From an uncultured Bacilli bacterium (GTDB taxonomy: Bacteria; Bacillota_I; Bacilli_A; RF39; UBA660), in assembly GCA_947629125.1 (NCBI GenBank), contig CANRCO010000011.1, positions 1 to 18,050 on the forward strand: a DNA stretch of 18,050 bases. The letters run 5' to 3'. The notes below the pieces were generated by a model. The model saw only the letters and a program-made list of their open reading frames with translations. It made no database searches and had not been told where the DNA came from. Position numbers and translations under genes: made by a program. Shown piece after piece: positions 6,830-14,725 of the stretch. Within the stretch, counting starts at the first letter, position 1; each line of letters begins with the position of its first letter.

Positions 6830-7761
6830 TAATTCATCCTCACAATCTCTTTATAATTTAATGGAAATCCCATTTGATCTAAAACTTTACTAATATCTAT
6901 AACCTTTAACTCCTTATGTAAAATTTCAATTTTTTCTTCTAGTTCCAAAATCATTTTACTAAAATTATCTGCTGTTAATACTTGTTTTAAAATAATTATT
7001 AAAGAAAACATATCATTCAAACCATAAATATATTCTTCATCCATTTTTGGAATTTTTAAATTAGCATGATAAACTGTTGGAAGAATTCTCACTTGAGTTC
7101 TATGTTCATAACAAATATCTTCATGAGCACATAAATTTCGATAGTTAGCTAATATTGGTAAATAATCCTCTAAAATATCTGGAGATATATTAAAAATATT
7201 AGCAATTTCTATTTTATCTTCCTTCTTCAAAATCGAATAAAATTCACTAATTATACCAAAAGATAATATTTTAACTACAATCCATAAAGGAACAAAACCA
7301 TAATTATTTATATAATGCATAGTAGCACTATGTTGTCCCCCATTGACTCTAATTTGTCTTTTCATTTTTTTGATTAAATCATTTATTTGATTTTTCTTCT
7401 TTGGATCTTGACTAAAGTTTTTGGTATCTAAATAATCATTTTCTTTAATACCATAATGCATAGATAATACATATGACATAACACTTTTGATATTATTTTC
7501 AAAAATTAATAAGTTTTTAAAAATTGTATTTCTTATTTGGCGGTCAAAATTAAACATAGCATATAATTCAGTAAAATTTGTACCTGGAATAAATGTTTTT
7601 TCTATAGGTGATTTAATAAACAAGTGTCTAAAACCACTAATAAAAAAATAATTTTCTCTTAATAAAATATTCTTTACTTCTACTTCGTTATCAATTACTA
7701 ACCCTTTTTTTCTTAAAATTTCAATTTGTTCATCAATTGTTTTAAATACTTTAGGTTTCAC
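6829..7761 (-). CDS. Abi-type (Abi_2, AbiD/AbiF-like) HEPN protein
   Basis: Abi_2 proteins were first described as phage abortive-infection factors and belong to the HEPN superfamily, many members of which are RNases. The start KPKVFKTIDEQIEILRKKGL and the FNFDRQIRNTIFKNLL region (residues about 70-85) are family hallmarks. Near residue 208 the product has RNLCAHE, an R-x4-H HEPN motif (Arg208, His213), so the catalytic pair is kept. I chose the GTG at 7759-7761 (310 residues) because AGGTGA lies 5 nt upstream and homologues begin this way; the frame extends to 7770. It overlaps htrA by one base and has an extended -10 promoter. Whether it acts in defence is inference: no partner antitoxin is visible. 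Confidence 0.9.
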   Translation of the reverse strand: MKPKVFKTIDEQIEILRKKGLVIDNEVEVKNILLRENYFFISGFRHLFIKSPIEKTFIPGTNFTELYAMFNFDRQIRNTIFKNLLIFENNIKSVMSYVLSMHYGIKENDYLDTKNFSQDPKKKNQINDLIKKMKRQIRVNGGQHSATMHYINNYGFVPLWIVVKILSFGIISEFYSILKKEDKIEIANIFNISPDILEDYLPILANYRNLCAHEDICYEHRTQVRILPTVYHANLKIPKMDEEYIYGLNDMFSLIIILKQVLTADNFSKMILELEEKIEILHKELKVIDISKVLDQMGFPLNYKEIVRMN

Positions 7762-7782
7762 TTGCATCACCTATCATTTGAA

Positions 7783-7791
7783 ATTATAGCA
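7783..7791 (-). promoter_or_regulatory. Extended -10 promoter of abi-htrA
   Basis: The minus strand reads TGCTATAAT, a perfect -10 with an extended TG. The -35 is poor. It lies 22 bp from the GTG start. Confidence 0.6.
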
Positions 7792-7821
7792 TAAAGTATT
7801 TAAAAATTCTATAATTTTTTA

Positions 7822-7827
7822 TATAAT
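7822..7827 (+). promoter_or_regulatory. Possible -10 of the phospholipase-family gene
   Basis: TATAAT lies 23 bp before the TTG start on the plus strand. No good -35 is visible, and TATAAT-like strings are common by chance in this composition. Confidence 0.35.
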
Positions 7828-7850
7828 AATTTGAAAGGATGTGACTAATT

Positions 7851-8819
7851 TTGCCATCAATCTACACGCATTATAAATTTAGTAACGACGTTTTAAATAA
7901 ATTACCTAAAAATACTCAAAAAATAATAAATGATGAAATTAATTATTATCATTTATTTGCTCAAAGTTTTGATTTTCTTATGTATTATAATTTTATCAGT
8001 TTAAAACCTGGTAAAAAAATCAGAAACTTATCTATTACAGCCCATGATTACAAAACAAATGATTATTTTATTAATATTATTAATCATATTAAAAACAACA
8101 ATTTACAAAACAATCCAATTATTTTAAATTATTTATATGGTTCTTTAACTCATTTTGCTTTAGATTCAACAACACATCCCTTTATAAATTATTATGCTTT
8201 AAGTAATAGCAATAAATTTAAATATAAAAGTAATCATACTAAAAATGAAACTTATATTGATGCCTACTTGTATAATTTAGACACTAAAAAAAATTATAAT
8301 AATTTTAAGATTTATCAACATTTATTACCTAAAATTCAGTTTGATGATAATTTAAAAAAAGTTTTAGATACTGTATACTTACAAACTTTTCATTATAAAA
8401 ATATAGGAACTATATATGAAAAAAGTTATAATCAAAGTTCTACTATTTATAAATTTTTATTATATGACCCTTACGGTATAAAAAAATTTATTTATAAAAT
8501 AATTGATTATTTAACTTTTTATAAAGAAAATAGATATGAGTTTTTTTCGTTTCATGTTTCTAAAATCAATTATAAAGTTTTAAATTTAAATCACGAAAAA
8601 TGGTGTAATCCAAAAGATAATAAGTTAATTTCTAATGATTCTTTTATTGATTTATATAAAAAAGCTTTACAAAAAGCCGTTAAACTTATTAATATAGCTA
8701 CAAAAATTATTAATAACAAAGAAGATATAACAAAATTAACTGATATACTCTTAGATAAATCTTATCGAACAGGTTTAGATTGGCATGATAAAAGAATTAT
8801 GAAGTATTTTAAGAATTAA
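7851..8819 (+). CDS. Zinc-dependent phospholipase C family protein
   Basis: This is the only plus-strand gene in the window. The 322-residue product begins at a TTG, with AAAGGATGTGA upstream; the start PSIYTHYKFSNDVL is typical of this Firmicutes group. Candidate metal ligands fit the pattern: His7, Asp41 in FAQSFDFL, His65, then SLTHFALDSTTHPF (His101, Asp105, His109) and HTKNETYIDAY (129-139). No signal peptide is visible, so it is probably cytoplasmic, and its substrate is unknown despite the family name. It is divergent from abi (89 bp between starts) and overlaps the end of cwlD by 11 bp. Confidence 0.85.
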   Translation: MPSIYTHYKFSNDVLNKLPKNTQKIINDEINYYHLFAQSFDFLMYYNFISLKPGKKIRNLSITAHDYKTNDYFINIINHIKNNNLQNNPIILNYLYGSLTHFALDSTTHPFINYYALSNSNKFKYKSNHTKNETYIDAYLYNLDTKKNYNNFKIYQHLLPKIQFDDNLKKVLDTVYLQTFHYKNIGTIYEKSYNQSSTIYKFLLYDPYGIKKFIYKIIDYLTFYKENRYEFFSFHVSKINYKVLNLNHEKWCNPKDNKLISNDSFIDLYKKALQKAVKLINIATKIINNKEDITKLTDILLDKSYRTGLDWHDKRIMKYFKN

Positions 8820-8823
8820 AATA
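8805..8823. terminator. Palindrome across two convergent stop codons
   Basis: TATTTTAA, the loop GAA, then TTAAAATA form a perfect 8 bp all-AT dyad covering the stops of both the phospholipase-family gene and cwlD. It may be a weak bidirectional terminator. Confidence 0.4.
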
Positions 8824-9471
8824 ATTAAGCATTCCTTGGACAATAGATTTAGCTATTTTTTGTTGATAGTAAGGTTTAGTTAATAAAATTTTTTCCTCAG
8901 CATTTGATAAAAAACCACATTCTATTAAAACACCCTGCACTTCTAATTTATTATACATATAAACTGAATTATTAATTTTTTTATAATCACGATTGTTTTG
9001 TAGTTCATTATTTAATGTTTTTTGCATTATTTTAGCTATTTTTTCGTTATTTTTATTTACATCATCATAAAATATTTGAGCACCTTTATAATTTTTATTG
9101 GTTAAATAATTTATATGAATAGATATATACATATCTGCTTGACTATTATTAATTAAATTTATGCGGTTATCAAAATCGCTTTTTTTACGCCATAAAGCAT
9201 TTGGTTTACTTAAATCATAATCTCCTTCTCTAACCATTAAAACTGTAGCACCATTTTTAATTAATTCTTTTTGTAATTTTTTACTAATTTGTAAGTTAAG
9301 GTCTTTTTCATAAATATCATTTACCATAGTTCCTGGGTCTTTACCACCGTGACCAATATCTACAACTATTATTTTTCCAACCAAAGAAAGTGAAGCATGA
9401 ACATTAATACCAGTAAATAAAATAATGCCACTTATTAATGTAAATAAACAAAAAATTAAATATTTTCTCAT
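8809..9471 (-). CDS. cwlD: CwlD, N-acetylmuramoyl-L-alanine amidase of spore cortex synthesis
   Basis: CwlD, with PdaA, makes the muramic-delta-lactam that marks spore cortex for later lysis. The 220-residue product has a signal peptide or anchor (about residues 4-26, ending VHA). The Amidase_3 domain holds the zinc ligands His41 (DIGHGGKDPG), Glu55 and His119 (SIHIN), and the catalytic Glu184 in ECGFLSN. It lies downstream of rplM-rpsI, as in B. subtilis, which supports cwlD over a general amidase. No ribosome binding site is visible before the ATG, only an A-rich stretch. Confidence 0.88.
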   Translation of the reverse strand: MRKYLIFCLFTLISGIILFTGINVHASLSLVGKIIVVDIGHGGKDPGTMVNDIYEKDLNLQISKKLQKELIKNGATVLMVREGDYDLSKPNALWRKKSDFDNRINLINNSQADMYISIHINYLTNKNYKGAQIFYDDVNKNNEKIAKIMQKTLNNELQNNRDYKKINNSVYMYNKLEVQGVLIECGFLSNAEEKILLTKPYYQQKIAKSIVQGMLNYFNS

Positions 9472-9493
9472 ATTTAATTTTATTTTTTTTTAA

Positions 9494-10018
9494 TTAATAT
9501 ATTCTTTTGTTTTTATACTTTACAATTTTAGCAGGAATTCCAACTACAGTTGTATTATCAATTACATCTTTTAAAACTACAGCGTTAGCTCCTATTTTAA
9601 CGTTATTACCAATTGTTATATTACCTAATATTTTTGCCCCACTACCAATAAATACATTATTCTTTACAGTTGGATGACGTTTACCTTTTTGTTTACCAGT
9701 TCCACCTAAAGTCACACCATGAAATAAAATCACATTATGACCAATAACAGCTGTTTCCCCAATGACTACACCTGTACCATGATCAATAAATAAATCATCA
9801 CTTATTTTTGCTCCAGGATGAATTTCAATACCAGTTTTTCTTTTAGCTTTTTCACTGATATATCGGGCAATTAATTTGTGATTTTTTAAATAAAAATAAT
9901 GAGCTATTTTGTAATATAATAAAGCTTTAAAAGATGGATAAAGAAAAACTTCAAATTTACTATTAATTGATGGATCGTTTTTCATGATAACTTCGATTTG
10001 TTTTTTTATAAAATTCAT
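9494..10018 (-). CDS. cysE: Serine O-acetyltransferase (CysE/EpsC type)
   Basis: The enzyme transfers acetyl from acetyl-CoA to L-serine, giving O-acetylserine for cysteine synthesis. The 174-residue product has the short Gram-positive form: a helical N-terminus (1-65) and a left-handed beta-helix of hexapeptide repeats (66-165). IDHGTGVVIGETAVIG carries the catalytic His80, and GKRHPTV (His115), GAKILGNI and VVGIPAK are present. No cysK partner is in the window. It lies after the rpsI terminator with its own promoter and a very short leader, and has no clear ribosome binding site. In B. subtilis ybaJ and ybaK fill this place. Confidence 0.93.
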   Translation of the reverse strand: MNFIKKQIEVIMKNDPSINSKFEVFLYPSFKALLYYKIAHYFYLKNHKLIARYISEKAKRKTGIEIHPGAKISDDLFIDHGTGVVIGETAVIGHNVILFHGVTLGGTGKQKGKRHPTVKNNVFIGSGAKILGNITIGNNVKIGANAVVLKDVIDNTTVVGIPAKIVKYKNKRIY

Positions 10019-10033
10019 TTTACATCACATAAT

Positions 10034-10062
10034 ATTTTATGTTCTAAATAATCTACTAACAA
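10034..10062 (-). promoter_or_regulatory. Promoter of cysE
   Basis: A -35 TTGTTA (10057-10062) and a -10 TAAAAT (10034-10039) have a 17 bp spacer. The start codon is only 15 bp past the -10, so the leader would be very short. Confidence 0.5.
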
Positions 10063-10088
10063 TAATATATATCTATAAAAAATAATAT

Positions 10089-10117
10089 AAAAAAAGTTCA
10101 AAATTAATTGAACTTTT
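10089..10117 (-). terminator. Terminator of rplM-rpsI
   Basis: The stem AAAAGTTCA / TGAACTTTT with an 8 nt loop runs into seven T. It lies about 25 bp past the rpsI stop. Confidence 0.88.
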
Positions 10118-10141
10118 AAAAAACATTGAAATAAGTAATTG

Positions 10142-10561
10142 TTAACGTTTACTAAATTGTGGTGCTCTACGAGCTTTTTTAAGACCATATTTTTTACGTT
10201 CTTTAACTCGAGAATCACGAGTAATTAAACCATTTACTTTTAACACTTTACGATAAGAATCTTCTCTTGTTTGATCAGTATTAGCATCAAAAGATAAAAG
10301 GGCACGAGCAATACCTAATCTTGCTGCTCCAGCTTGACCAGAGTATCCACCACCATTTACATTAATTGTAATATCAAATCTATTTTCATTATCTGTAATT
10401 GTTAAAGGTTGTTTTAAATCCATTATTAACATGGCATTTGGAAAATATTCTTCAATTGGTGTATTATTAATTGTTATTTTACCAGTTCCTCCAACCATTC
10501 TAACTCGAGCTATAGCACGTTTTCTACGACCTGTACCAATCCAACATTGTTTTGTACTCAT
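10142..10561 (-). CDS. rpsI: 30S ribosomal protein S9
   Basis: S9 is a small-subunit protein whose C-terminal tail reaches the tRNA in the P site. The 139-residue product has GTGRRKRAIARVRM near the start, NVNGGGYSGQAGAARLGIAR in the middle, and the invariant tail ending QFSKR. An extension of about ten residues precedes the conserved core, slightly longer than many homologues. It follows rplM by 10 bp with an AGGGAGGA-type site and is closed by a strong terminator. Confidence 0.98.
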   Translation of the reverse strand: MSTKQCWIGTGRRKRAIARVRMVGGTGKITINNTPIEEYFPNAMLIMDLKQPLTITDNENRFDITINVNGGGYSGQAGAARLGIARALLSFDANTDQTREDSYRKVLKVNGLITRDSRVKERKKYGLKKARRAPQFSKR

Positions 10562-10571
10562 AAAATCCTCC

Positions 10572-11003
10572 CTAATCTAGTTCCAACTTTTGCGGTTTTT
10601 GAGCTTCATGTTTATGTTCATTACCAGCATAAACATATAATTTTTTAGCCATTTGACGACCTAAACGATTATGAGGTAACATACCTGTAATAGCTCTTTG
10701 AACCATTTCTTCTGGATATTTCTCTATCATAGTTTTAGCATTACGTTCTCTTAATCCTCCTGGATAACCACTGTGATTATAATACATTTTGTCATTTAAT
10801 TTATTACCAGTTAAATTAATTTTTTCAGCATTGATAATAATTACATAGTCACCACAATCAACATGTGGAGTAAATGTAACTTTATGCTTACCACGTAATA
10901 TAGATGCAGCTTTTGTAGCTAAACGACCTAAATTTTTATCTGTTGCATCTATAACATACCACTTACGTTCAATATTTTCTTTAGTTTGCATAAATGTTTT
11001 CAT
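10572..11003 (-). CDS. rplM: 50S ribosomal protein L13
   Basis: L13 is an early-assembling large-subunit protein. The 143-residue product shows IERKWYVIDA, LGRLATKAASILRGKHK, HVDCGDYVIIINAEKI, YPGGLRERNA and GMLPHNRLGRQM, all matching the family over its full length. AAGGA lies 8 nt before the ATG. A near-consensus promoter and a folded leader precede it, so the rplM-rpsI unit is independent of the HerA-type gene upstream. Confidence 0.98.
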   Translation of the reverse strand: MKTFMQTKENIERKWYVIDATDKNLGRLATKAASILRGKHKVTFTPHVDCGDYVIIINAEKINLTGNKLNDKMYYNHSGYPGGLRERNAKTMIEKYPEEMVQRAITGMLPHNRLGRQMAKKLYVYAGNEHKHEAQKPQKLELD

Positions 11004-11024
11004 CTTAATATTCCTTTCAATATC

Positions 11025-11085
11025 CTAAATTAGAAACTTTCCCAAGGTTTTTAATTTCAGATAAATAAAAAATGTACCAATTTAG
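11025..11085 (-). ncRNA. L13-leader-like regulatory 5' UTR
   Basis: Transcription from the promoter just upstream would begin at or next to CTAAATT (11079-11085). This pairs with AATTTAG (11025-11031) to close a structure of about 61 nt ending just before the ribosome binding site. L13 leaders that bind L13 to control rplM-rpsI are known in low-GC Firmicutes; I assign this from position and the closing stem only. Confidence 0.5.
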
Positions 11086-11114
11086 ATTATATGAAATATT
11101 ATGATAAAAGTCAA
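11086..11114 (-). promoter_or_regulatory. Promoter of rplM-rpsI
   Basis: A -35 TTGACT (11109-11114) and a perfect -10 TATAAT (11086-11091) have a 17 bp spacer. It is among the best promoters in the window. Confidence 0.85.
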
Positions 11115-11149
11115 TTAATAATTTCTAAATTTGGCGTTTTTTAGTCAAT

Positions 11150-12919
11150 TTATAGCTGATTTATAAACCAAACACTACTTACATCACAACTATTACTAGA
11201 TGGTGACGGATTTGGCATGGCTAATTTTACAATTGTCGGTATTTTAAAAGCCGTACCAAAAGTCATACAATTACCAGCTTGCAAAGTTTTTACTTTCTCA
11301 ATTATATCTTCTGTAATATTAGGGACTAATTCATAAACAAATTTAACATCTAATGGATGAATCATTTTAAACATTAAAAAGTTAGTACATTGTGATAAAA
11401 CTGTTTCACTTAGTTCAGATGGCCTTTGAGTAATAAGCCCTAATAATACTGCATATTTACGTCCTTCTTTAGCTATTCTATCAAAAATATTATAACCTAA
11501 GATTTTTGTATCACTATCATTTTGAACATAACGGTGAGCTTCTTCTAAAATTATATGAAAAGGTATACTTGCTCGATTAGGTTGATTTTTTGCATATTCA
11601 AATAGCATACGGGCATAAATTTTAGTTATAACTTTTGCAAAACGGTCATCAACATAATTAATATTAAAATTAATAATTTGAGCTTTACCTTTTGGAGTCA
11701 TAATTAGTTCATTTATATATTGGTCTTTAGCAATAAATTTAGGATATCTAAAATAATTACCACTGTCACTATCCATTAACGTTTTTAATCTAACAATTAA
11801 TACATTAGCTAATTCATAAACTTTTTCATTTTTTAAAATACCTTCATCTATTAAAGCAAAGTTTAATGCTGTATATAAATCTTCTAAAGTATAAGGAAAA
11901 CTACCATCAGGAATATGTAATTCTAACTTTTCTAAAATAAAACCACTTAAGAAATTACTTAATAATTCCATTGCTTGAATTTTACCAGAATTATCAATTA
12001 ATAAACATTGTTTTAAAGGACGTGTATAGCCTGGTTGATAAACAGGTGTATCCAAATTTAATTCTTTTGTATAATAAGTTGTTAAAACACTAAAAATTTG
12101 GTCTCTAATTTGCGCAGCAGGACGACCACTTAACAAAATATCTCTTAATGCTTTCGCAATAATACTATTTTTATATTTAATAACTTTTTCTTCTTCACGA
12201 CCAAAAATCGTAACAAATTTCAAAGCTTTTTCTAAAATAGGCATTTGTTCTGCATGGTCAATACCTAACATAATAGCAATATCATCAATATTCATTATCC
12301 ATAATGGAATTCTAACTAATTCTGTATTTTGGTCAGTAACATCTGTTGTATAAACTTTAAAATTAATAGCTGGATTTTGATTAGGTAAACTTTGAAAAGC
12401 AGTATGATATTCTCCAGAAGCATCAAACACAAATATATTAGAGTAATAAGGAATATTCTCTTTTTTTTCAAATAAATTTTGTAAAATTCTAGCTACTCCA
12501 CAACTTTTTCCTGTTCCAGTAGTACCAAAAATTGCAAAATGAGACCCAAATAAATAATTAATTTTTGCTCCAATTTTAACATTTTGATAAATTAAACTAT
12601 TACCAATATATAAACTATTTTTTTCATTTATATCATTAATACCTATTATACTATTAACATCATTTACTGGTAAAAGACTAACTTGAGCAGCAAAAGAAGG
12701 TTTACTACTAACACCAAAAACAAATTGATTATTTTGATATTCACCAATTAAACTTACATAAGCTTCTTTCCGATTAACTTTAATTATTTCCCCAACATAG
12801 GTTTTATTAGAATCTTTTATTGAAACATATAAATTCAAAATATTTCCTTTTAATAATATGTCCGGACTTAATTCGACAATTAAATTATTATTTTCAATTT
12901 CAACTATTTTTCCTATCAT
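11150..12919 (-). CDS. herA: HerA-type hexameric ATPase/DNA translocase (HAS-barrel plus DUF87)
   Basis: HerA ATPases form hexameric rings related to FtsK and pump DNA; partners are typically the NurA nuclease or, in defence systems, SIR2 or other nucleases. The 589-residue product has an N-terminal beta-barrel (about 1-100), Walker A GTTGTGKS (132-139), FVFDASGEYH (163-172), Walker B HIILEEAHRY (455-464), and RIAKEGRKYA with ITQRP (481-500) for the arginine-finger and sensor region. All key ATPase residues are intact. No nurA or SIR2 gene is near. It has its own promoter within the end of truA and a GAGGT site. The symbol reflects family membership only. Confidence 0.85.
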   Translation of the reverse strand: MIGKIVEIENNNLIVELSPDILLKGNILNLYVSIKDSNKTYVGEIIKVNRKEAYVSLIGEYQNNQFVFGVSSKPSFAAQVSLLPVNDVNSIIGINDINEKNSLYIGNSLIYQNVKIGAKINYLFGSHFAIFGTTGTGKSCGVARILQNLFEKKENIPYYSNIFVFDASGEYHTAFQSLPNQNPAINFKVYTTDVTDQNTELVRIPLWIMNIDDIAIMLGIDHAEQMPILEKALKFVTIFGREEEKVIKYKNSIIAKALRDILLSGRPAAQIRDQIFSVLTTYYTKELNLDTPVYQPGYTRPLKQCLLIDNSGKIQAMELLSNFLSGFILEKLELHIPDGSFPYTLEDLYTALNFALIDEGILKNEKVYELANVLIVRLKTLMDSDSGNYFRYPKFIAKDQYINELIMTPKGKAQIINFNINYVDDRFAKVITKIYARMLFEYAKNQPNRASIPFHIILEEAHRYVQNDSDTKILGYNIFDRIAKEGRKYAVLLGLITQRPSELSETVLSQCTNFLMFKMIHPLDVKFVYELVPNITEDIIEKVKTLQAGNCMTFGTAFKIPTIVKLAMPNPSPSSNSCDVSSVWFINQL

Positions 12920-12943
12920 AAGCCAACCTCTTTATCTTAAAAT

Positions 12944-12972
12944 ATTATATCTAAATTAATAAATAATATCAA
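12944..12972 (-). promoter_or_regulatory. Promoter of the HerA-type gene
   Basis: A -35 TTGATA (12967-12972) and a perfect -10 TATAAT (12944-12949) have a 17 bp spacer. The -35 lies in the last codons of truA. Confidence 0.65.
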
Positions 12973-13678
12973 CTAAATATAGACCATTACTTAACACTGT
13001 ATAACTTGTAAATTTTTGTTTGGGATTATCTATACGCTTTTTAATTTCATTAATTTCTAATTTTCCTAAGCCAATTTTAATTAAAATACCGACCATATTT
13101 CGAACCATATAACGATAAAAACTTTTTCCATGAAATCTAATTGTTAGTAGGTTATCATTAACTATAAATTCGATAGCAAATATTTCATTCATAAAATTTT
13201 TTCTTGGACCACTAACAAAATTAGTATAATCATGAACTCCAATTAAATACTTAGATGCCTCTTGCATTTTTTTTATATCTAATTTTTGATTTAATTGATA
13301 TTCATAATCATATTTAAATAAATCAAATTCTCCCATATTAATTTTATAATCATATATTTTTTCTTTAACATCAAAACGAGCATGAAAATTACTTGCAATT
13401 TCTTTACAAGAAACAACATTAATATAAGGATTAACAATACTATTAATAGCATTTATTAAACGTTTAGGTGGTATTTCATAGTTTAATTCAAAATGACAAT
13501 ACTGACCCTTTGCATGAACTCCTCTATCAGTTCGCCCAGCTCCTTTAATAATAACTTTATCTTTATTTATAATACTTAAAGCTTCTTCTAAAGTTTTTTG
13601 AACTGTATTTAAATCATTTAACCTTTGAAAACCATAAAATTTACTACCATCATAACTAATTTTAATTAAATATTTCAT
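12956..13678 (-). CDS. truA: tRNA pseudouridine synthase A
   Basis: TruA converts uridines 38-40 of the tRNA anticodon arm to pseudouridine. The product is 240 residues from the ATG at 13676-13678. I prefer this start because GAGGT lies 6 nt upstream, whereas the ATG two codons earlier touches that site. The catalytic motif GAGRTDRGVHAKGQ holds the nucleophile Asp51. FHGKSFYRYMVRNMVG is the second hallmark, and the length is normal. It sits between the divIC-like gene and the HerA-type gene; in B. subtilis rplM follows truA directly. Confidence 0.96.
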   Translation of the reverse strand: MKYLIKISYDGSKFYGFQRLNDLNTVQKTLEEALSIINKDKVIIKGAGRTDRGVHAKGQYCHFELNYEIPPKRLINAINSIVNPYINVVSCKEIASNFHARFDVKEKIYDYKINMGEFDLFKYDYEYQLNQKLDIKKMQEASKYLIGVHDYTNFVSGPRKNFMNEIFAIEFIVNDNLLTIRFHGKSFYRYMVRNMVGILIKIGLGKLEINEIKKRIDNPKQKFTSYTVLSNGLYLVDIIY

Positions 13679-13726
13679 AGACATACCTCAAAAATTATTT
13701 TAACAAAAATTTAAAAAAAAGAAGAT

Positions 13727-14035
13727 TTATTTTTTAGAATCTCCTTCATTAATTCGAATTATTATTTCATCTGGTAAAGTATATAAATACTTTTCTCTTG
13801 CATACCGAGCAACATAATCGCTATCTTGTAATTTATTTACTTCACTAGCTAATGATGCTTCTTCATCTACTAAATCTTCATATTTAGCATTCAAAGTTTT
13901 GTATTGGCGATTATTTGCTAAAATATTAGTCCAATCATTAAATACACTTGAAACAAGACCTACTGTTAATACAAATATCAAAGTAACTAATAAAAACAAA
14001 CGTCTTCTACTACGTATAGAACCTTTAGTCTTCAT
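13727..14035 (-). CDS. divIC: DivIC/FtsB-family septum formation protein
   Basis: DivIC, with FtsL and DivIB, forms the membrane complex that activates septal wall synthesis. The product is about 102 residues from the ATG at 14033-14035 (GGTGA upstream): a basic cytoplasmic start (RSRRR), one transmembrane helix (about residues 15-33), a coiled coil (about 42-75), then YVARYAREKYLYTLPDEI, the family hallmark. An upstream in-frame GTG at 14045-14047 is less likely. It follows yabQ, as divIC does in B. subtilis. Confidence 0.9.
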   Translation of the reverse strand: MKTKGSIRSRRRLFLLVTLIFVLTVGLVSSVFNDWTNILANNRQYKTLNAKYEDLVDEEASLASEVNKLQDSDYVARYAREKYLYTLPDEIIIRINEGDSKK

Positions 14036-14060
14036 ATTCTTCACCACTATAATTATAGCA

Positions 14061-14360
14061 CTACTTTTTCTTAAGTAAATGATAAATTAATCTTATTAAC
14101 ACTTTTTTAACAAAAATTGCAACGACAAAACCGATAATTAAAAATAGTAAAAAATAGATATGAAAATATCCATAATACGTTTTATATAAAAACAAAACAT
14201 ATATTAAAACATAATCTATTACAAACATTAAAGAAATTAAATATTTATAGATAATATTTTTCTTACTAATGATTTTATAATTACCAAGAATACCAAAATA
14301 AAATAAAAAACCAAAAATAAAAGAACAAAAAAAGATAAATAATTGCAATTTACTATTCAT
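14061..14360 (-). CDS. yabQ: Spore cortex membrane protein YabQ
   Basis: YabQ is a membrane protein needed for spore cortex formation in B. subtilis. The 99-residue product is almost wholly hydrophobic, with about three transmembrane helices (about 6-26, 40-60, 66-85) and a basic tail ending LLKKK. Its sequence is weakly conserved, so the call rests on topology, size and position between yabP and divIC. Its ATG shares a base with the yabP stop (TAATG), indicating coupled translation. It is shorter than many homologues. Confidence 0.85.
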   Translation of the reverse strand: MNSKLQLFIFFCSFIFGFLFYFGILGNYKIISKKNIIYKYLISLMFVIDYVLIYVLFLYKTYYGYFHIYFLLFLIIGFVVAIFVKKVLIRLIYHLLKKK

Positions 14361-14653
14361 TATTTAAATAATTTAGCAATTAAACTTTCTTCCTTATTTT
14401 TCATTTTATTGTTTTCTAAATAACTAAAATTATTAATTTTTCCTTTGATTTTAACATTGCCATCATGAGTATCTAATTTAATAATTTCTAAATTCTCTCC
14501 TTTTAATAATATTGTACCTAAACTACTTTCCATTAAAAATTCTTCATTATCGAAACTAGTTATTTTCTTAATACCGGTTAAAAGAATTTGACTTCTATCA
14601 AAAATTTTTACTTCATGACTACCAACAATAATATTTTCATTGCTATTATTCAT
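14360..14653 (-). CDS. yabP: Sporulation protein YabP
   Basis: YabP acts with YabQ in the mother cell during cortex assembly. I chose the ATG at 14651-14653 (97 residues) because AGGAGG lies 9 nt upstream; an ATG 13 codons earlier has none. The family pattern is clear: GSHEVKIFDRSQILLTGI, SFDNEEFLMESSLGTILLKG, then GNVKIKGKINNFSYLE, all beta-rich. The C-terminus has a Lys-rich tail not typical of the family. A weak sigma-E-like CATA box lies upstream, too degenerate to list. Confidence 0.93.
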   Translation of the reverse strand: MNNSNENIIVGSHEVKIFDRSQILLTGIKKITSFDNEEFLMESSLGTILLKGENLEIIKLDTHDGNVKIKGKINNFSYLENNKMKNKEESLIAKLFK

Positions 14654-14690
14654 TGCTAATATCCTCCTAATAGTATTTATGAATGATAGC

Positions 14691-14725
14691 AAAAAAAAAG
14701 AACATTAATTATAAAATTAATCTTC
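14691..14725 (-). terminator. Probable terminator of spoVG
   Basis: A stem with GAA/TTC and ATTAATT/AATTAAT arms, one mismatch and a 4 nt loop is followed by nine T on the minus strand. The left arm includes the last codons of spoVG. The stem is almost all A-T, so efficiency may be low. Confidence 0.6.

Noticed and set aside
10015..10218. Minus-strand open frame of 67 codons
   Set aside because: It lies partly in another frame of rpsI, runs through the rpsI terminator, and has no recognisable product.
11150..12919. SIR2-HerA or NurA-HerA defence operon
   Set aside because: No nuclease or SIR2 gene adjoins the ATPase; both neighbours are housekeeping genes (truA, rplM).
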